Part shown: positions 36,797 to 45,495 of the stretch, one piece after another | How positions within the stretch are numbered: position 1 is the stretch's first letter | How the letters are laid out: every line of letters starts with the position of its first letter | Assembly (NCBI RefSeq): GCF_006517175.1 | Contig: NZ_CP041186.1 | Location: 5,235,074-5,299,073, forward strand | Length of the DNA: 64,000 bases | Reading direction: 5' to 3' | Source: Persicimonas caeni | Lineage (GTDB): Bacteria; Myxococcota_A; Bradymonadia; Bradymonadales; Bradymonadaceae | The notes under the pieces: model-generated | Told to the model about the DNA's origin: nothing | The model's database searches: none | The model's input: the letters and a program-made list of their open reading frames with translations, nothing else | Translations under genes and position numbers: made by a program

Positions 36797-37583
36797 AGCC
36801 GCCGGCCCATCTCCATCGTGATGACACACCGGTGCGCCTGCCGACAATATTCGCCGGCATGGGCGCTGCGGATTTGCTTGTGATTGTGATCGGCTAACGG
36901 GCTAGGCCCGCCCCGTTTTGAAGCCACCTCGGATAGGTCATACGCTGAGCGCATGCCCACCCCGACGCCACGACCTACAAGCTACGACGACGCCGCTGCG
37001 GCACTCCACATGGCACAGGCCCATCTTCACGCCACATCCGAACTTCGACGCATCAACAAACCCGCACCGGGCAAATCCGGTAACTGCGCTCCGCCGCAAG
37101 GGCGAAGCTACCGGCTCGGCCTCCGCCGAGCGCGTCGAAGAGGTACGGTCCCACATCTCCTCGAAGAAACGCTCGCTACGAAAGCTCTGTTTTGCGGATC
37201 GGGAAACCGTTCCGCCGCAGTCCGAGCCCACCGGCTCAGCCACCCGGGCAGTGAGCCAAAACGAACTCCGACTCACCCGCCCGTTTGAAATTTGTGGGGA
37301 AATTCGTGGCCACGATACTTCCACCCCTCATTACGGTTTTCGGCAAAAATCGAAAATCGTTGCGTACTTTTTTCAGAGATCGGGCCGTGGCGGACCGTAC
37401 GCGGCGAATTCTTCTGTTCTAGCGTGCTGCCTGCAACGCACACCCCAAGACCCAAGACTCAAGACCCACAACCGGGCCGCAGCCCCCCCGACCGGCCCGC
37501 AGGCCCCAAGACAGCAACCGTTCCGTGATTAAATCTCAGTCATGGGGAGCGGCACTTGGTTTGTACTCGTCGACGAGGGCATC

Positions 37584-38180
37584 ATGGAGCGCAACAGCCT
37601 GCTAGCAGTCGTAGTTTTGTTTTTCTTGGCGCCCATCGCGGGCTTCGGGCTCGTGGGGTGCGACACGCCTTCTATGCTCGAGGAGTCCGACGAGGAGTCG
37701 GGGCCCGGTGAGGCGGTGCCCGAGGGGTTGATCGACAACTGGGTCGAGTTCGACACGACGGGCGACGACGTGCTCGATCGCGAGGAGTATCGCCAGGCCA
37801 TCCGCGACCAGCGCCTGTTCAGTCAGTGGGATATCGACGAGGACAAACAACTCAATAAGGAGGAGTTTGCCCGCGGGATGTTCGATATGTGGGACGGCAA
37901 CAACGACGGCGTGCTCACCGAGCCGCAGTACATGGGGGCCATCGACGCCTGGTTCGAAAAGGGCACTGAGCTGGGCGCCTTCTCGTCGCTCGACGTCGAC
38001 GGCGACGGCCAACTCACCCGCGACGAGTTTCTGCAGAACGTCGACATCGACCCGGTCTTCTCGCGCTTCGACAACGACAGCGACGACAATATCGCCCAGA
38101 ACGAGTACGGCGAGGGGCTCTTCATCACGAACGACTCCAACGGCGACGGCGTGATCACGCAATCGGAGACGTTGTTCTGA
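37584..38180 (+). CDS. Lipoprotein with six EF-hand-like calcium loops
   Basis: The start at 37584 gives 198 residues with a lipoprotein signal (PIAGFGLVGC). The rest is almost wholly EF-hand: loops DTTGDDVLDREE, DIDEDKQLNKEE, DGNNDGVLTEPQ, DVDGDGQLTRDE, DNDSDDNIAQNE and DSNGDGVITQSE follow one another at about 30-residue spacing. Most keep the Asp/Asn ligands at positions 1, 3, 5 and 12; loops 3 and 5 are weaker. A calcium-binding, outer-membrane-attached role is inferred. Confidence 0.9.
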   Translation: MERNSLLAVVVLFFLAPIAGFGLVGCDTPSMLEESDEESGPGEAVPEGLIDNWVEFDTTGDDVLDREEYRQAIRDQRLFSQWDIDEDKQLNKEEFARGMFDMWDGNNDGVLTEPQYMGAIDAWFEKGTELGAFSSLDVDGDGQLTRDEFLQNVDIDPVFSRFDNDSDDNIAQNEYGEGLFITNDSNGDGVITQSETLF

Positions 38181-38219
38181 AGTCTTGGAACCAGGGGCGC
38201 GACGCCCAGGGAGGCAGCC

Positions 38220-38459
38220 ATGCAAGACATGCTCGAGTTGTACGTACCGGAACTCGTCTCGACGAGTGATATGGAGCGCATCGAAGATGCGGTCGACGAG
38301 GTGCGCGGGGTCGACTCGGCCAGCGCCGACTTGCGCACGCAGATGGTGTGGGTGCGCTACGACAACGACATCACGAGCGCCCGCTCCATCGCTCACGCCA
38401 TCGAGGGGCTGGGCTACACGGTCTCCCAGCGCCCCTCGGAGCGCCGGCCGGGGGGGTAG
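38220..38459 (+). CDS. HMA-like small protein lacking the CxxC metal site
   Basis: A 79-residue protein preceded by GGGAGG at 38209-38214. It has the ferredoxin-like pattern of heavy-metal-associated domains: LELYVPEL, DMERIEDAVDEVRGVDSASAD, MVWVRYDNDITSARSIAHAIEGLGYTV. The metal-binding loop that should read GMxCxxC is PELVSTSD, with no Cys. It is therefore unlikely to bind copper in the usual way. The array of 42-bp repeats begins 15 bp after its stop. Confidence 0.8.
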   Translation: MQDMLELYVPELVSTSDMERIEDAVDEVRGVDSASADLRTQMVWVRYDNDITSARSIAHAIEGLGYTVSQRPSERRPGG

Positions 38460-38474
38460 GGGGCGCAAAAGGGC

Positions 38475-38914
38475 TTTGTGACGGCGACAAACCCGCGCTC
38501 GACCGTCGACGCGGCCTGATCGACGCAACCAAACCGGCGCAAGAAGTTGAGCGCGGGGTTGGTTCCAGAACCAACCGCATTTTGCTGCGCCAGCGGGCAC
38601 TTGTTTCCGGAACCAAGTGCATTTTGCTGCGCCAGAAGGCACTTGTTTCCGGAACCAACCGCATTTGGGTAGATGGGCGCGGCTTTGCGGCGCACACAAA
38701 CCCGCGCTGGCCCGCCACCTTGGCCTTGGTTACGCGAACAAACGCCAACTGGTGCGCCAGCGCGGGGTTGGTGCTGGCGCGCGGGCGATCCTGTACGCCA
38801 GCGCGGGTTTGTTTGGCCAACCAAGTGCCAAGTCGAAAACCCGCGCGGGCTTGTTTGGCCAACCAAGTGCCAAGTTGAAAACCCGCGCGGGGTTGGTTCC
38901 GCCGCGCGGGTCGA
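38475..38914. repeat. Array of about ten 42-bp palindrome-bearing tandem repeats
   Basis: Units start near 38475, 38517, 38559, 38601, 38643, 38684/5, 38726, 38768, 38809, 38851, with a partial unit at 38893. Steps are 42 bases, except for two of 41. Most begin TTGKTT and carry an inner palindrome: TTGKTTCC/GGAACCAA in units at 38559, 38601 and 38643, and TTGTTTGG/CCAACCAA in those at 38809 and 38851. A second GC dyad such as ACCCGCGCGGG ends many units. Neighbouring units are 36/42 and 40/42 identical; distant ones keep only the pattern. The array fills the spacer between two convergent genes. 42 bases is 14 codons, so long periodic ORFs exist on both strands. Confidence 0.85.
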
Positions 38915-38948
38915 GTGGACGATCGACGTCGACTTTGTGGCCGTCCGA

Positions 38949-39791
38949 TCAGCCGGTTTGCTCGCCGAATTCGTATCGGCGCATCAACCAACGCTCTTCG
39001 TAGACGCGACGGGCGGTCTCGCACACGTGCTTGACGAAGGCGCGGTTGATTCCACCGCCTACGAGCGCGCCCACAAGGGGGAGGGCCTGGGCGAGGGAGC
39101 CTCGGGCCAAGCGTACGACCAGCTCTTTGGCGACCTCGTCCATGATCGGCTCGGGCACCTCGCCGCGGTGGCTGCGCTGGCCGTGGGTGGTGCGCGCGTG
39201 TTTCTCGATGCGCTCGAACATCTCGCCGCGCGACTCGCCCGAGCTCGCGGCCGCGGCCAAGGTTAAGACGGCCATGGCGCGCTCGTCGGCGTCGTCGATG
39301 TCGAAGCCGTAGCTGATGGCATATTCGTTGATGGCCCGCAGGCACAGGCCCACGAGCGCGGGAAGGTCGGCTAGCGCCCCGGGCAGGCCGGCGGCGCCGG
39401 TGGCCGTTCCCTGGGCGAACGCGATGGAGTTGTACTTGCGATCGAGGTTGTCGACGACCTTTTCGATCTCGTCGAGCTCCAGGCCGCGCACGTCGTTCAG
39501 ATCCGAGACGCTCAGCCCTTCCTCTTGGAAATTCTCCCAGATCTTCTCGGGCCGCAGTGTCCACGACGAGGCGTCGTTGAGCACACTGATGACCGCGTCG
39601 ATCGCCTTTTCGGTCGTCTCACCCGACGTCGTCTGCTGCAGCTTGGTGGCCACGTCGTCGAGCTTCTCGTCGACGCCCTGCTGGAAGCGGGCGCGCAGGC
39701 CGTCGTTCTGGTTCTTGAAGGCTTTGATCTCGCGCCAGACGTGGGCTTCGGTCTGGTTGAACTCGTCGGTTTTCTGGTCGAGTTGGGTCAT
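38949..39791 (-). CDS. EcsC-family protein
   Basis: The start at 39791 has AAAGGGA about ten bases upstream and gives 280 residues (MTQLDQKTDEF...). The EcsC signature region includes FAQGTATGAAGLPGALADLPALVGLCLRAINEYAISYGF and a C-terminal LAQALPLVGALVGGGINRAF. Gly/Ala-rich hydrophobic helices may associate with the membrane. EcsC was named after the Bacillus ABC-transporter locus, but its function is unclear. There is no ecsAB here. Confidence 0.88.
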   Translation of the reverse strand: MTQLDQKTDEFNQTEAHVWREIKAFKNQNDGLRARFQQGVDEKLDDVATKLQQTTSGETTEKAIDAVISVLNDASSWTLRPEKIWENFQEEGLSVSDLNDVRGLELDEIEKVVDNLDRKYNSIAFAQGTATGAAGLPGALADLPALVGLCLRAINEYAISYGFDIDDADERAMAVLTLAAAASSGESRGEMFERIEKHARTTHGQRSHRGEVPEPIMDEVAKELVVRLARGSLAQALPLVGALVGGGINRAFVKHVCETARRVYEERWLMRRYEFGEQTG

Positions 39792-39865
39792 GGTCGATGT
39801 CCCTTTCTTGTTTGGATAAGCAATGAAATGGGGCATCGACGAATGTAATTACGCGCGACAGTTTC

Positions 39866-42340
39866 TCACGTCGTGAACTTCCTCACCGCCGCTAAGACGT
39901 CGCTGACCAGGTTCGTCTGCTCCTGACCCGCCTTGCGCAAGATCTGCTCCACGCTCCCCTGCAGGCGTTCGTAATCTTTTTCGGACAGGTGTTTGGCCGT
40001 GAGCACCACCACGGGGACGTCGGCGTACGCCTCGAGGCCGCGGAAGCGCGCCAGGAACTCGAAGCCGTCGACGTCGGGCATCATCAGGTCGAGGAGTACG
40101 AGCTCGAGGTTGCATGTGTCGAGCTTGTCGAGGGCCTCGCGGCCGTTGACCGCCTCGACGACGTTGAATCCCTCGCGGCGAAGCAGCTTGCCGATGAGCT
40201 CGCGGGAGGCTTCGTCATCCTCGACGAGCAGGATGTCGCCGTCGCCGCCGCGCCCGCGGAAGGTGTCGAGCAGGCCGACCAATTCGTCGCGGTCGATGGG
40301 CTTCGACAAAAAGTGCTCGGCGCCCAGGGCCATGCCGCGCTCGCGGTCGTCGACCATGGTGATCAGCACGACCGGCGTGTCGGACAGGTTGTCGCTCTCT
40401 TTGATGCGGCGAAGCGCGGTCCACCCGTCCATCAAGGGCATGAGCACGTCGAGGGTGATCACGTCGGGCTGGAGTTGCTCGGCCAGGAAGACGCCCTCGC
40501 TGCCGTTCGAGGCGCAGGCGACCTGGTAGCCGGCGCGCAGCAGCGTGCGCTTGAGCAGGTGTTGGGTGTGCGGGTCGTCGTCGATGACGAGCACCAGCGG
40601 GTCGTCGACGGCCGACGACTCGTCGAGGTTGGCCAGCGTCTCGACGCCCTCGTCGGTGCTGATCGCTCCGCTGCGCGGCAGGCGCACGGTAAAAGTGGTG
40701 CCTTCGCCGGGGGTGGAGACGACGTCCATGCCGCCGCCGAGCATCTTGCAGAAGTGGCGCGTGATCGTCAGCCCGAGGCCCGTGCCGCCGTATTTTCGCG
40801 TCGTCGACGAATCGGCCTGCGAGAAGGCGTCGAAAACCCGGTCGAGCTGCTCCTCGCTCATGCCGATGCCGGTGTCCGAGACCACGAAGACCACCTCGTC
40901 TTTGGTCTCGTGCGCGTCGATCTGCACGCTGATGGTGCCCCCGGTGGTGAACTTGGCGGCGTTGCTCAACAGGTTGAACAAGATCTGGCGAAGCTTGGTC
41001 GGGTCGCTCGTCAGGTGGCCGACCCCGTCGGTGTTCTCGAGGACGAGTTCGTTCTGGTTCTTGGCCACCAGCGGGGCGATGGTCGACTGGATATCGTCGA
41101 GCAGCTCGCCCAGGTCGACGCTCTGCAGGTGGACCTGCATGCGTCCGGCCTCGATCTTCGACAGGTCGAGCACGTCGTTGATCAGCGCCAGTAGATGCTT
41201 GCCCGCGGTCAGAATGCGCTCGAGATCCTCGACGTACATGCTCGCGCCCTCCTCGAGACCCATGTCCTCGATGAGCATCTCGGAGTAGCCGATGACGGCG
41301 TTGAGCGGGGTGCGAAGCTCGTGGCTCATATTTGCCAAAAACGTGCTCTTGGCCTGGCTCGCCTCCAGGGCCTCGTCGCGGGCGCGGCGAAGCTCTTCGT
41401 TCAAGTTTTGCAGCCGCTCTTCGGACTCGCGGCGCTGGGTGATGTCGCGACCGGCGGCGTAGACGAGTCCGTCCTCCTGAGAGGCGGTCATATTCCACTG
41501 CAGCCAGCGCCGCCGTCCGTCGCGGGCGCAAAAGCGCGCCTCGAAGGTCACCGCCGCGCGATCCTCGGCGAGCAGGGCGAGCTCGGCTTCGACGAGCTCG
41601 ACGTCGCGCTCGTCGACGAGTTCGACGAACGGATGGCCGCACAGCTCGCTGGCCTTGTAGCCCAACTGATCTTCGACGGCCGGGTTGAGTTGGCGAAAGC
41701 CGCCGTCGACGTCGAGGATGCCCATCAGGTCGCGCGAGACGCTGAAAAACTGGTCGCGCATCGAGCGCTCGAAGGCGCGAAGCTTCATCTCGCGCAGGTC
41801 GCGGTTCACCAGCGCCTGGGTGGCCAGCATGCTGAAGCGGCGCGCCAGCTGGACGTGGCGAGGCGCAAAGAAGGCGGGCTCGGGGTGGGTGCACACCAAT
41901 AGCGAGGCGTGGGGCTTGTCGCGAAGCCCAATATGCAGCGCCGAGGTGACGTTCGAGGCGCACGCGCCGCTCCGTTCACGCAACTCCTTCCATTCGGGGA
42001 TGAGCGCGGTGTTGAACACCGCCACCGGCTCGCCGCCGAGCACCCGGTCGGTCAGCTGGCCCGAGGGCCACACGATGTCTGCGAAGGTCGGGCACGTCGA
42101 GGCCACGCTCTTGAGCTGGCCGTCGTCGGCGGTCGACAAGATGAAGGCGTCCTCGAACTCGAGCAGGTCACTGAGCAATTCGAGGAGTTGCGAGAACGTC
42201 TCCTGGTCTCCCTCGCTCGACCCTAGCAGTTCCAGGCCCCGGAGCAGGCCTTCGGTTTGAACGCGCAACTCGCGCTCGGCTCGTCGGGCGCGCTCCAGAT
42301 CGAGCAACGCCTCGCGCAATGTTTCTGCGGACTCTGTCAT
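39866..42340 (-). CDS. Hybrid sensor histidine kinase with two receiver domains
   Basis: This 824-residue soluble protein has an N-terminal coiled coil and a GAF-like region (about 45-195), then a PAS domain (about 205-320, [27 protein letters not shown]). HisKA follows with the phospho-His in [18 protein letters not shown] (His340), and then HATPase_c ([25 protein letters not shown]). Two receivers complete it ([10 protein letters not shown]...[12 protein letters not shown] and [11 protein letters not shown]...[12 protein letters not shown]). No membrane helix is present, so it senses a cytoplasmic signal or a partner. The FIST gene lies 73 bp upstream in the same direction, which makes the FIST protein the probable input. 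Confidence 0.95.
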   Translation of the reverse strand: MTESAETLREALLDLERARRAERELRVQTEGLLRGLELLGSSEGDQETFSQLLELLSDLLEFEDAFILSTADDGQLKSVASTCPTFADIVWPSGQLTDRVLGGEPVAVFNTALIPEWKELRERSGACASNVTSALHIGLRDKPHASLLVCTHPEPAFFAPRHVQLARRFSMLATQALVNRDLREMKLRAFERSMRDQFFSVSRDLMGILDVDGGFRQLNPAVEDQLGYKASELCGHPFVELVDERDVELVEAELALLAEDRAAVTFEARFCARDGRRRWLQWNMTASQEDGLVYAAGRDITQRRESEERLQNLNEELRRARDEALEASQAKSTFLANMSHELRTPLNAVIGYSEMLIEDMGLEEGASMYVEDLERILTAGKHLLALINDVLDLSKIEAGRMQVHLQSVDLGELLDDIQSTIAPLVAKNQNELVLENTDGVGHLTSDPTKLRQILFNLLSNAAKFTTGGTISVQIDAHETKDEVVFVVSDTGIGMSEEQLDRVFDAFSQADSSTTRKYGGTGLGLTITRHFCKMLGGGMDVVSTPGEGTTFTVRLPRSGAISTDEGVETLANLDESSAVDDPLVLVIDDDPHTQHLLKRTLLRAGYQVACASNGSEGVFLAEQLQPDVITLDVLMPLMDGWTALRRIKESDNLSDTPVVLITMVDDRERGMALGAEHFLSKPIDRDELVGLLDTFRGRGGDGDILLVEDDEASRELIGKLLRREGFNVVEAVNGREALDKLDTCNLELVLLDLMMPDVDGFEFLARFRGLEAYADVPVVVLTAKHLSEKDYERLQGSVEQILRKAGQEQTNLVSDVLAAVRKFTT

Positions 42341-42413
42341 AAGTGGCTACTGCAGATTGCTGCTGATGCGGGGGTCAGATCCCGCGCTCCCCCGGGCGCG
42401 GGTTCGGAAGGGA

Positions 42414-43607
42414 TCACTCGTACAGAGTTACCACTGAAATCATAAGGTTACCATGACGGTTCTCGCCGCCGATAAAGCAACCTTGCTCGCCGAAGGTGAA
42501 CGCGCCCAGGTACGGCTTGCCGCCCAGGGCCTCGTTGAGGCCGTCGGAGACTTCGTCGATGCGGTCTTGGACGGTGAGCATGCAGCCGGCGCAGTAGATG
42601 ACCAGTGCGCCGGCGACCTCGTCGCTGTCGCGAAAGGTCGTCTCGAGGGCAGCCTGGGCGACGCGGGCTGCGCGCGTGGTCAACGAGTCGATCGTGCCGG
42701 TCATGTGCACGAGCTTCTCGCCTTCTTCGACGCGCGAGAAGAGGGTGAGCGCGCCGTCCTCGGTGACCTGGTCGGGGTGAGACAACTGGAAGTAGGAGGT
42801 CGATTCGAGCTGGCCGACCTCACGACCCAGGGGGTGCAGGGAGGTCTTGGCGAGCACGTTGCCGCCGCCGTCGAGCTCGTCGCTCACTGCGCCGTCGGTC
42901 CACTCGTTGTAGACTTCGGCGGCCGGGCGGCCGTCGATCTCGTACAGGATGCGGTCGTCGGCGCGGGTGACCGTGCCGGTGTGGCCGGTTGGTTCGTAGC
43001 CGCTGTGGAACGAAAAGCCGACCTGGCTCGACGGGAACATCGCCGTGACGACCACCGCGTTGGAGCTCACCTCGCCGTTGGCAAATTGGAACCAGTTGCC
43101 GGCGACCTCGTTGTCGGCCGCGCTGCCTCCGAGCACCGGCACCTTGGGCCCGACGAGCGCCTCGATGCCGGCGATGACGTCCTCTTCGGAGCCGGGCTCG
43201 GCGGTCACCCAAATGAGCTCGGGCACCTCGCCGATGCGACCGGAGGCGCCCAGCGCTTGCTGGACTGCCTCGCCGGCGGCGCCTTTGGGGTCGTCGCCGA
43301 TGTGGGCCATGCCCACGCCGTAGGCGCCTTCGGGGTCGCTCAGGGCCATCAGCGCCAGGCCGCGGCCGTCTTCGCCGAACATCCCTTGTTGCGTCATCAC
43401 ACCCTGGCAGGAAGTGCCGCCGTGGATCGCCGCCCCCTCGGCGAGCTCGGCGAGCCGGGCGTTGATCGCCGCGGCGTCGTATTCGACCGAGGCGTACAGA
43501 AAGAGAACGTCGGGAGCTCCGCCGAGCTCGCTGACGATCGCCTCGTACGCCTCTTCGATTGCTCGGTTTCCGTCAGTCGTCGTCGAACCGGCTGTGGCAC
43601 AGCGCAT
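42414..43607 (-). CDS. FIST-domain sensory protein
   Basis: This 397-residue protein carries FIST N (about 30-215, LFLYASVEYDAAAINARLAEL and IHGGTSCQGVMT) and FIST C (about 225-370, ILYEIDGRPAAEVYNEW, ALVIYCAGCMLTVQDRIDEV). It ends in PYLGAFTFGEQGCFIGGENRHGN. FIST domains bind small ligands, proposed to be amino acids, and feed signalling proteins. The ATG at 43607 has GGAG upstream. The downstream hybrid kinase has no ligand-binding domain of an obvious type, so the pair probably works as one pathway. Confidence 0.92.
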   Translation of the reverse strand: MRCATAGSTTTDGNRAIEEAYEAIVSELGGAPDVLFLYASVEYDAAAINARLAELAEGAAIHGGTSCQGVMTQQGMFGEDGRGLALMALSDPEGAYGVGMAHIGDDPKGAAGEAVQQALGASGRIGEVPELIWVTAEPGSEEDVIAGIEALVGPKVPVLGGSAADNEVAGNWFQFANGEVSSNAVVVTAMFPSSQVGFSFHSGYEPTGHTGTVTRADDRILYEIDGRPAAEVYNEWTDGAVSDELDGGGNVLAKTSLHPLGREVGQLESTSYFQLSHPDQVTEDGALTLFSRVEEGEKLVHMTGTIDSLTTRAARVAQAALETTFRDSDEVAGALVIYCAGCMLTVQDRIDEVSDGLNEALGGKPYLGAFTFGEQGCFIGGENRHGNLMISVVTLYE

Positions 43608-43911
43608 CTACATCTCCGTTGAAGAAGTCCAAACAATAGCGCGACAATCATCTCTCGCCTTCGTGGGCAGAGGAGATTGTGACATTTCTGTGACGTGTGC
43701 TGTATAAGCTACATCATCCTTTCATAGTTGGTCTCAGAAAGTCACGGCGAAATCCTCAGAAATCTGTAGAGGGTAGAGAGGGTTGGCCACCTGAAGCCCA
43801 CGCGAGGCGCATAGCGTGCGGGTGCGCCGGGATATGCGTCGTGGCACGAGTCTTGTAATCTCCTTTAAATGATGATGAGAACGTCCTTCAACTACCGACC
43901 ACGGAGTCTCC
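43608..43911. other. Divergent spacer between FIST and lipoprotein genes
   Basis: A 304-bp region with no gene. It contains direct TGTGAC copies (TGTGACATTTCTGTGACG near 43677-43694) near an AT-rich TGTATAAG. These may belong to a promoter for one of the divergent genes. The sigma-54-like site listed separately is at 43842-43857. Confidence 0.5.
43842..43857 (+). promoter_or_regulatory. Sigma-54-like promoter before the Cys-rich lipoprotein
   Basis: TGGCACG-AGTC-TTGTA matches the -24/-12 consensus TGGCACGN4TTGCA except for T in place of C in the -12 GC. The start codon of the lipoprotein is 55 bases downstream. Confidence is limited because the -12 GC is normally strongly conserved. Confidence 0.35.
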
Positions 43912-45069
43912 ATGCGTTCTATCTACGTCTTCATCTGTGCCGCGCTTTGCTGCGTTGGCCTCGCCTGCTCCGACGACGCCGAGCAAGCCAACAACGAGGG
44001 CTGGGATATCGGCCACGAGGACGCCGGCGAGGATGCCGGCGAGGACGCGCATTCTGACACGGGCCGCGACGGAGGCGACGATGGCGGCGGTCAAGACGGA
44101 GGCACCGTCAACTACGAGGTGGTCTTCGAGCTGGTCAACGAGTCGGGAGGCACCGTCTACGCGCACGACCAGATCGCCGGGATGCCATGCGCCTTTGGAG
44201 ACAATCACTGGCTGTCGGTGAACCGGAACGGCGTGTCGTGGATGCGCCTGAGCGACGGCTGTCATGTGTGCAATTGCGACGAGCCCGATGACTGCGCCGT
44301 GTGCGCCTACGACTGCCCCGGCCAGCCGATGCGGGAGTGGACGGAGTTGGCTGACGGCGAAGCGCGCCGCTTCACGTGGGACGGGCGCATCTGGGAGACG
44401 ACGGAAGAGGGCTGCGAGATGCCCGAGCTCGCCGTCGGGCAGCCGCTGGAGGCCGAATTTTGCTGGGGCACGGGCTTCGACGACGAAAACTACGCCATCA
44501 CCGGCTCTCGGTGCCTGCCGGTCGACTTCGAGTTGGAGCCCGGCGGGCAGGTCGTGCGCGTAGAAATCCCCGAGCGTGAGACCCACGACATCACCTTCCG
44601 CATGATCAACGAGACGGGCAAGGACCTGTACGCCAATCCGGACGGTGCGACCCAAGAGTATGGCTGCTACGGGTCGTGGTACACGGTGGGCAACGGCGAC
44701 GAGACGTACACGTTGATGTCGTCGTGCGGCCTTTGCGATTGTTCGACGGTCGAGCAGAACCCCGACGAGATGTGCCACGAGCCGTGCCCCGACATCGCGT
44801 GCCCGGCGCCCACCGAGGAGGCGTACCGATTTGCGGCCGGAGAGGAGTTGTCCGACACCTGGAGCGGCAAGCTCTGGGCGCCCGACCAGGTTGGCGACCA
44901 AGCCTGCGAACGCCAGACCGCACCGCCCCAAGACGAGCTGGTAGCCACGTTCTGCTACGCCGAGGAGGTCGTCGACGGGGGCGGTTATGCGAGCCTGGGG
45001 CCGACAACGTGCCAGCAGGTCAGCTTCGACCGACTCGCCGACGACGAAGTGGTCCTCCGGTTGCAGTAG
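43912..45069 (+). CDS. Cys-rich lipoprotein with internal duplication
   Basis: This 385-residue protein has a lipoprotein signal (ALCCVGLAC). A Glu/Asp/Gly-rich linker (about 25-65) is followed by two homologous domains of about 155 residues. Domain 1 runs from YEVVFELVNESGGTVYAHD with CHVCNCDEPDDCAVCAYDCP. Domain 2 runs from HDITFRMINETGKDLYANP with CGLCDCSTVEQNPDEMCHEPCP. Both end in the pattern EAxFCWGTG / VATFCYAEE. The conserved Cys clusters suggest disulphides or metal binding. No family is recognised. A sigma-54-like site lies 55 bp upstream. Confidence 0.85.
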   Translation: MRSIYVFICAALCCVGLACSDDAEQANNEGWDIGHEDAGEDAGEDAHSDTGRDGGDDGGGQDGGTVNYEVVFELVNESGGTVYAHDQIAGMPCAFGDNHWLSVNRNGVSWMRLSDGCHVCNCDEPDDCAVCAYDCPGQPMREWTELADGEARRFTWDGRIWETTEEGCEMPELAVGQPLEAEFCWGTGFDDENYAITGSRCLPVDFELEPGGQVVRVEIPERETHDITFRMINETGKDLYANPDGATQEYGCYGSWYTVGNGDETYTLMSSCGLCDCSTVEQNPDEMCHEPCPDIACPAPTEEAYRFAAGEELSDTWSGKLWAPDQVGDQACERQTAPPQDELVATFCYAEEVVDGGGYASLGPTTCQQVSFDRLADDEVVLRLQ

Positions 45070-45101
45070 CCCGAACTGAGAGATCCGCCTTCGAACCAGC
45101 T

Positions 45102-45330
45102 GGGGCCTCTCCTCCGTCGACCGAACGGCGGTGGGATGCGCCAGCAGCAAATCAATCGCGTCGATCGCGGTCTCCCTCGGAGAGGCCACCCGCTCGTTCT
45201 TCGGCTCGCAGCGCGTGACGAGTCAGTAGCAGAATGCGAAGGGGGCCTCTTCGAGGAAGAATGCGATCGACGCTAAGGCTCCTCGGGTGGCGTAAGTCTA
45301 CGCCGTTCATTCGCCCGAGAAGAGGCCCCC
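45102..45330. repeat. Inverted pair of about 90-bp hairpin elements
   Basis: The segment 45102-45191 and the segment 45241-45330 are inverted copies of one 90-bp unit, about 70% identical. Each arm has its own terminal inverted repeat: GGCCTCTCC/GGAGAGGCC in the first, GGGGGCCTCTTC/GAAGAGGCCCCC (12 bp, perfect) in the second. Both enclose the same 66 bases. Shared internal blocks include GCGATCGACGC and CGCCGTTC. The pair sits between the lipoprotein gene and the arginine operon promoter. The rest of the 45070-45495 spacer holds only the promoter and leader. Confidence 0.8.
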
Positions 45331-45387
45331 GAGCTTCTGCGTAAACGGAGCAATCCTCCTCAAACCCCGAGACCGTCGACGCAGTCG

Positions 45388-45416
45388 TTGACAGTTTTTG
45401 GGCCCGTCTTTACATT
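45388..45416 (+). promoter_or_regulatory. Sigma-70 promoter of the arginine operon
   Basis: TTGACA (45388-45393) and TACATT (45411-45416) are separated by 17 bases. The first gene, argF', starts 79 bases after the -10 box, so a leader of about 70 bases is expected. No obvious arginine repressor box was recognised. Confidence 0.65.
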
Positions 45417-45495
45417 GCAGCGGCGCGCACTTGATGCAGCGCGTCATGTGCGCGGGCCACCTGACAAACCTAGCGAATACCCTCGGAAAACCGCC

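Larger units (their letters stand above)
36499..37583. other. Long gene-free region with repeats at its start
   Basis: Nearly 1.1 kb without a convincing gene. The first 300 bp is a mosaic of tandem and direct repeats (listed separately). From 36800 to 37500 I see AT-richer patches (ACTTTTTTCAGAG, GGTTTTCGGCAAAAATCG) and a short 7-bp periodic run, CCAAGAC CCAAGAC TCAAGAC, near 37444-37464. Short ORFs on both strands (36918-37532 and 36938-37324) have poor composition and no recognisable sequence; decayed genes are possible. Confidence 0.6.

Noticed and set aside
36918-37532. 204- and 128-codon ORFs in the 1-kb spacer
   Set aside because: No motif, Arg/Ser/Thr-rich low-information sequence, overlap on both strands, no start signals.
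38348-38878. ORF across the 42-bp array as a true gene
   Set aside because: The period is a multiple of three, so any frame looks periodic; ORFs exist on both strands and overlap the HMA gene, so coding is unproved. Kept only as a hypothesis.
38475-38914. CRISPR array
   Set aside because: There are no conserved repeats with unique spacers; the whole unit repeats with drift, and no cas gene is near.
43676-43694. CRP-type operator (TGTGAC repeats)
   Set aside because: The copies are direct, not inverted (TGTGA-N6-TCACA is required), so it was only mentioned as an unclassified feature.
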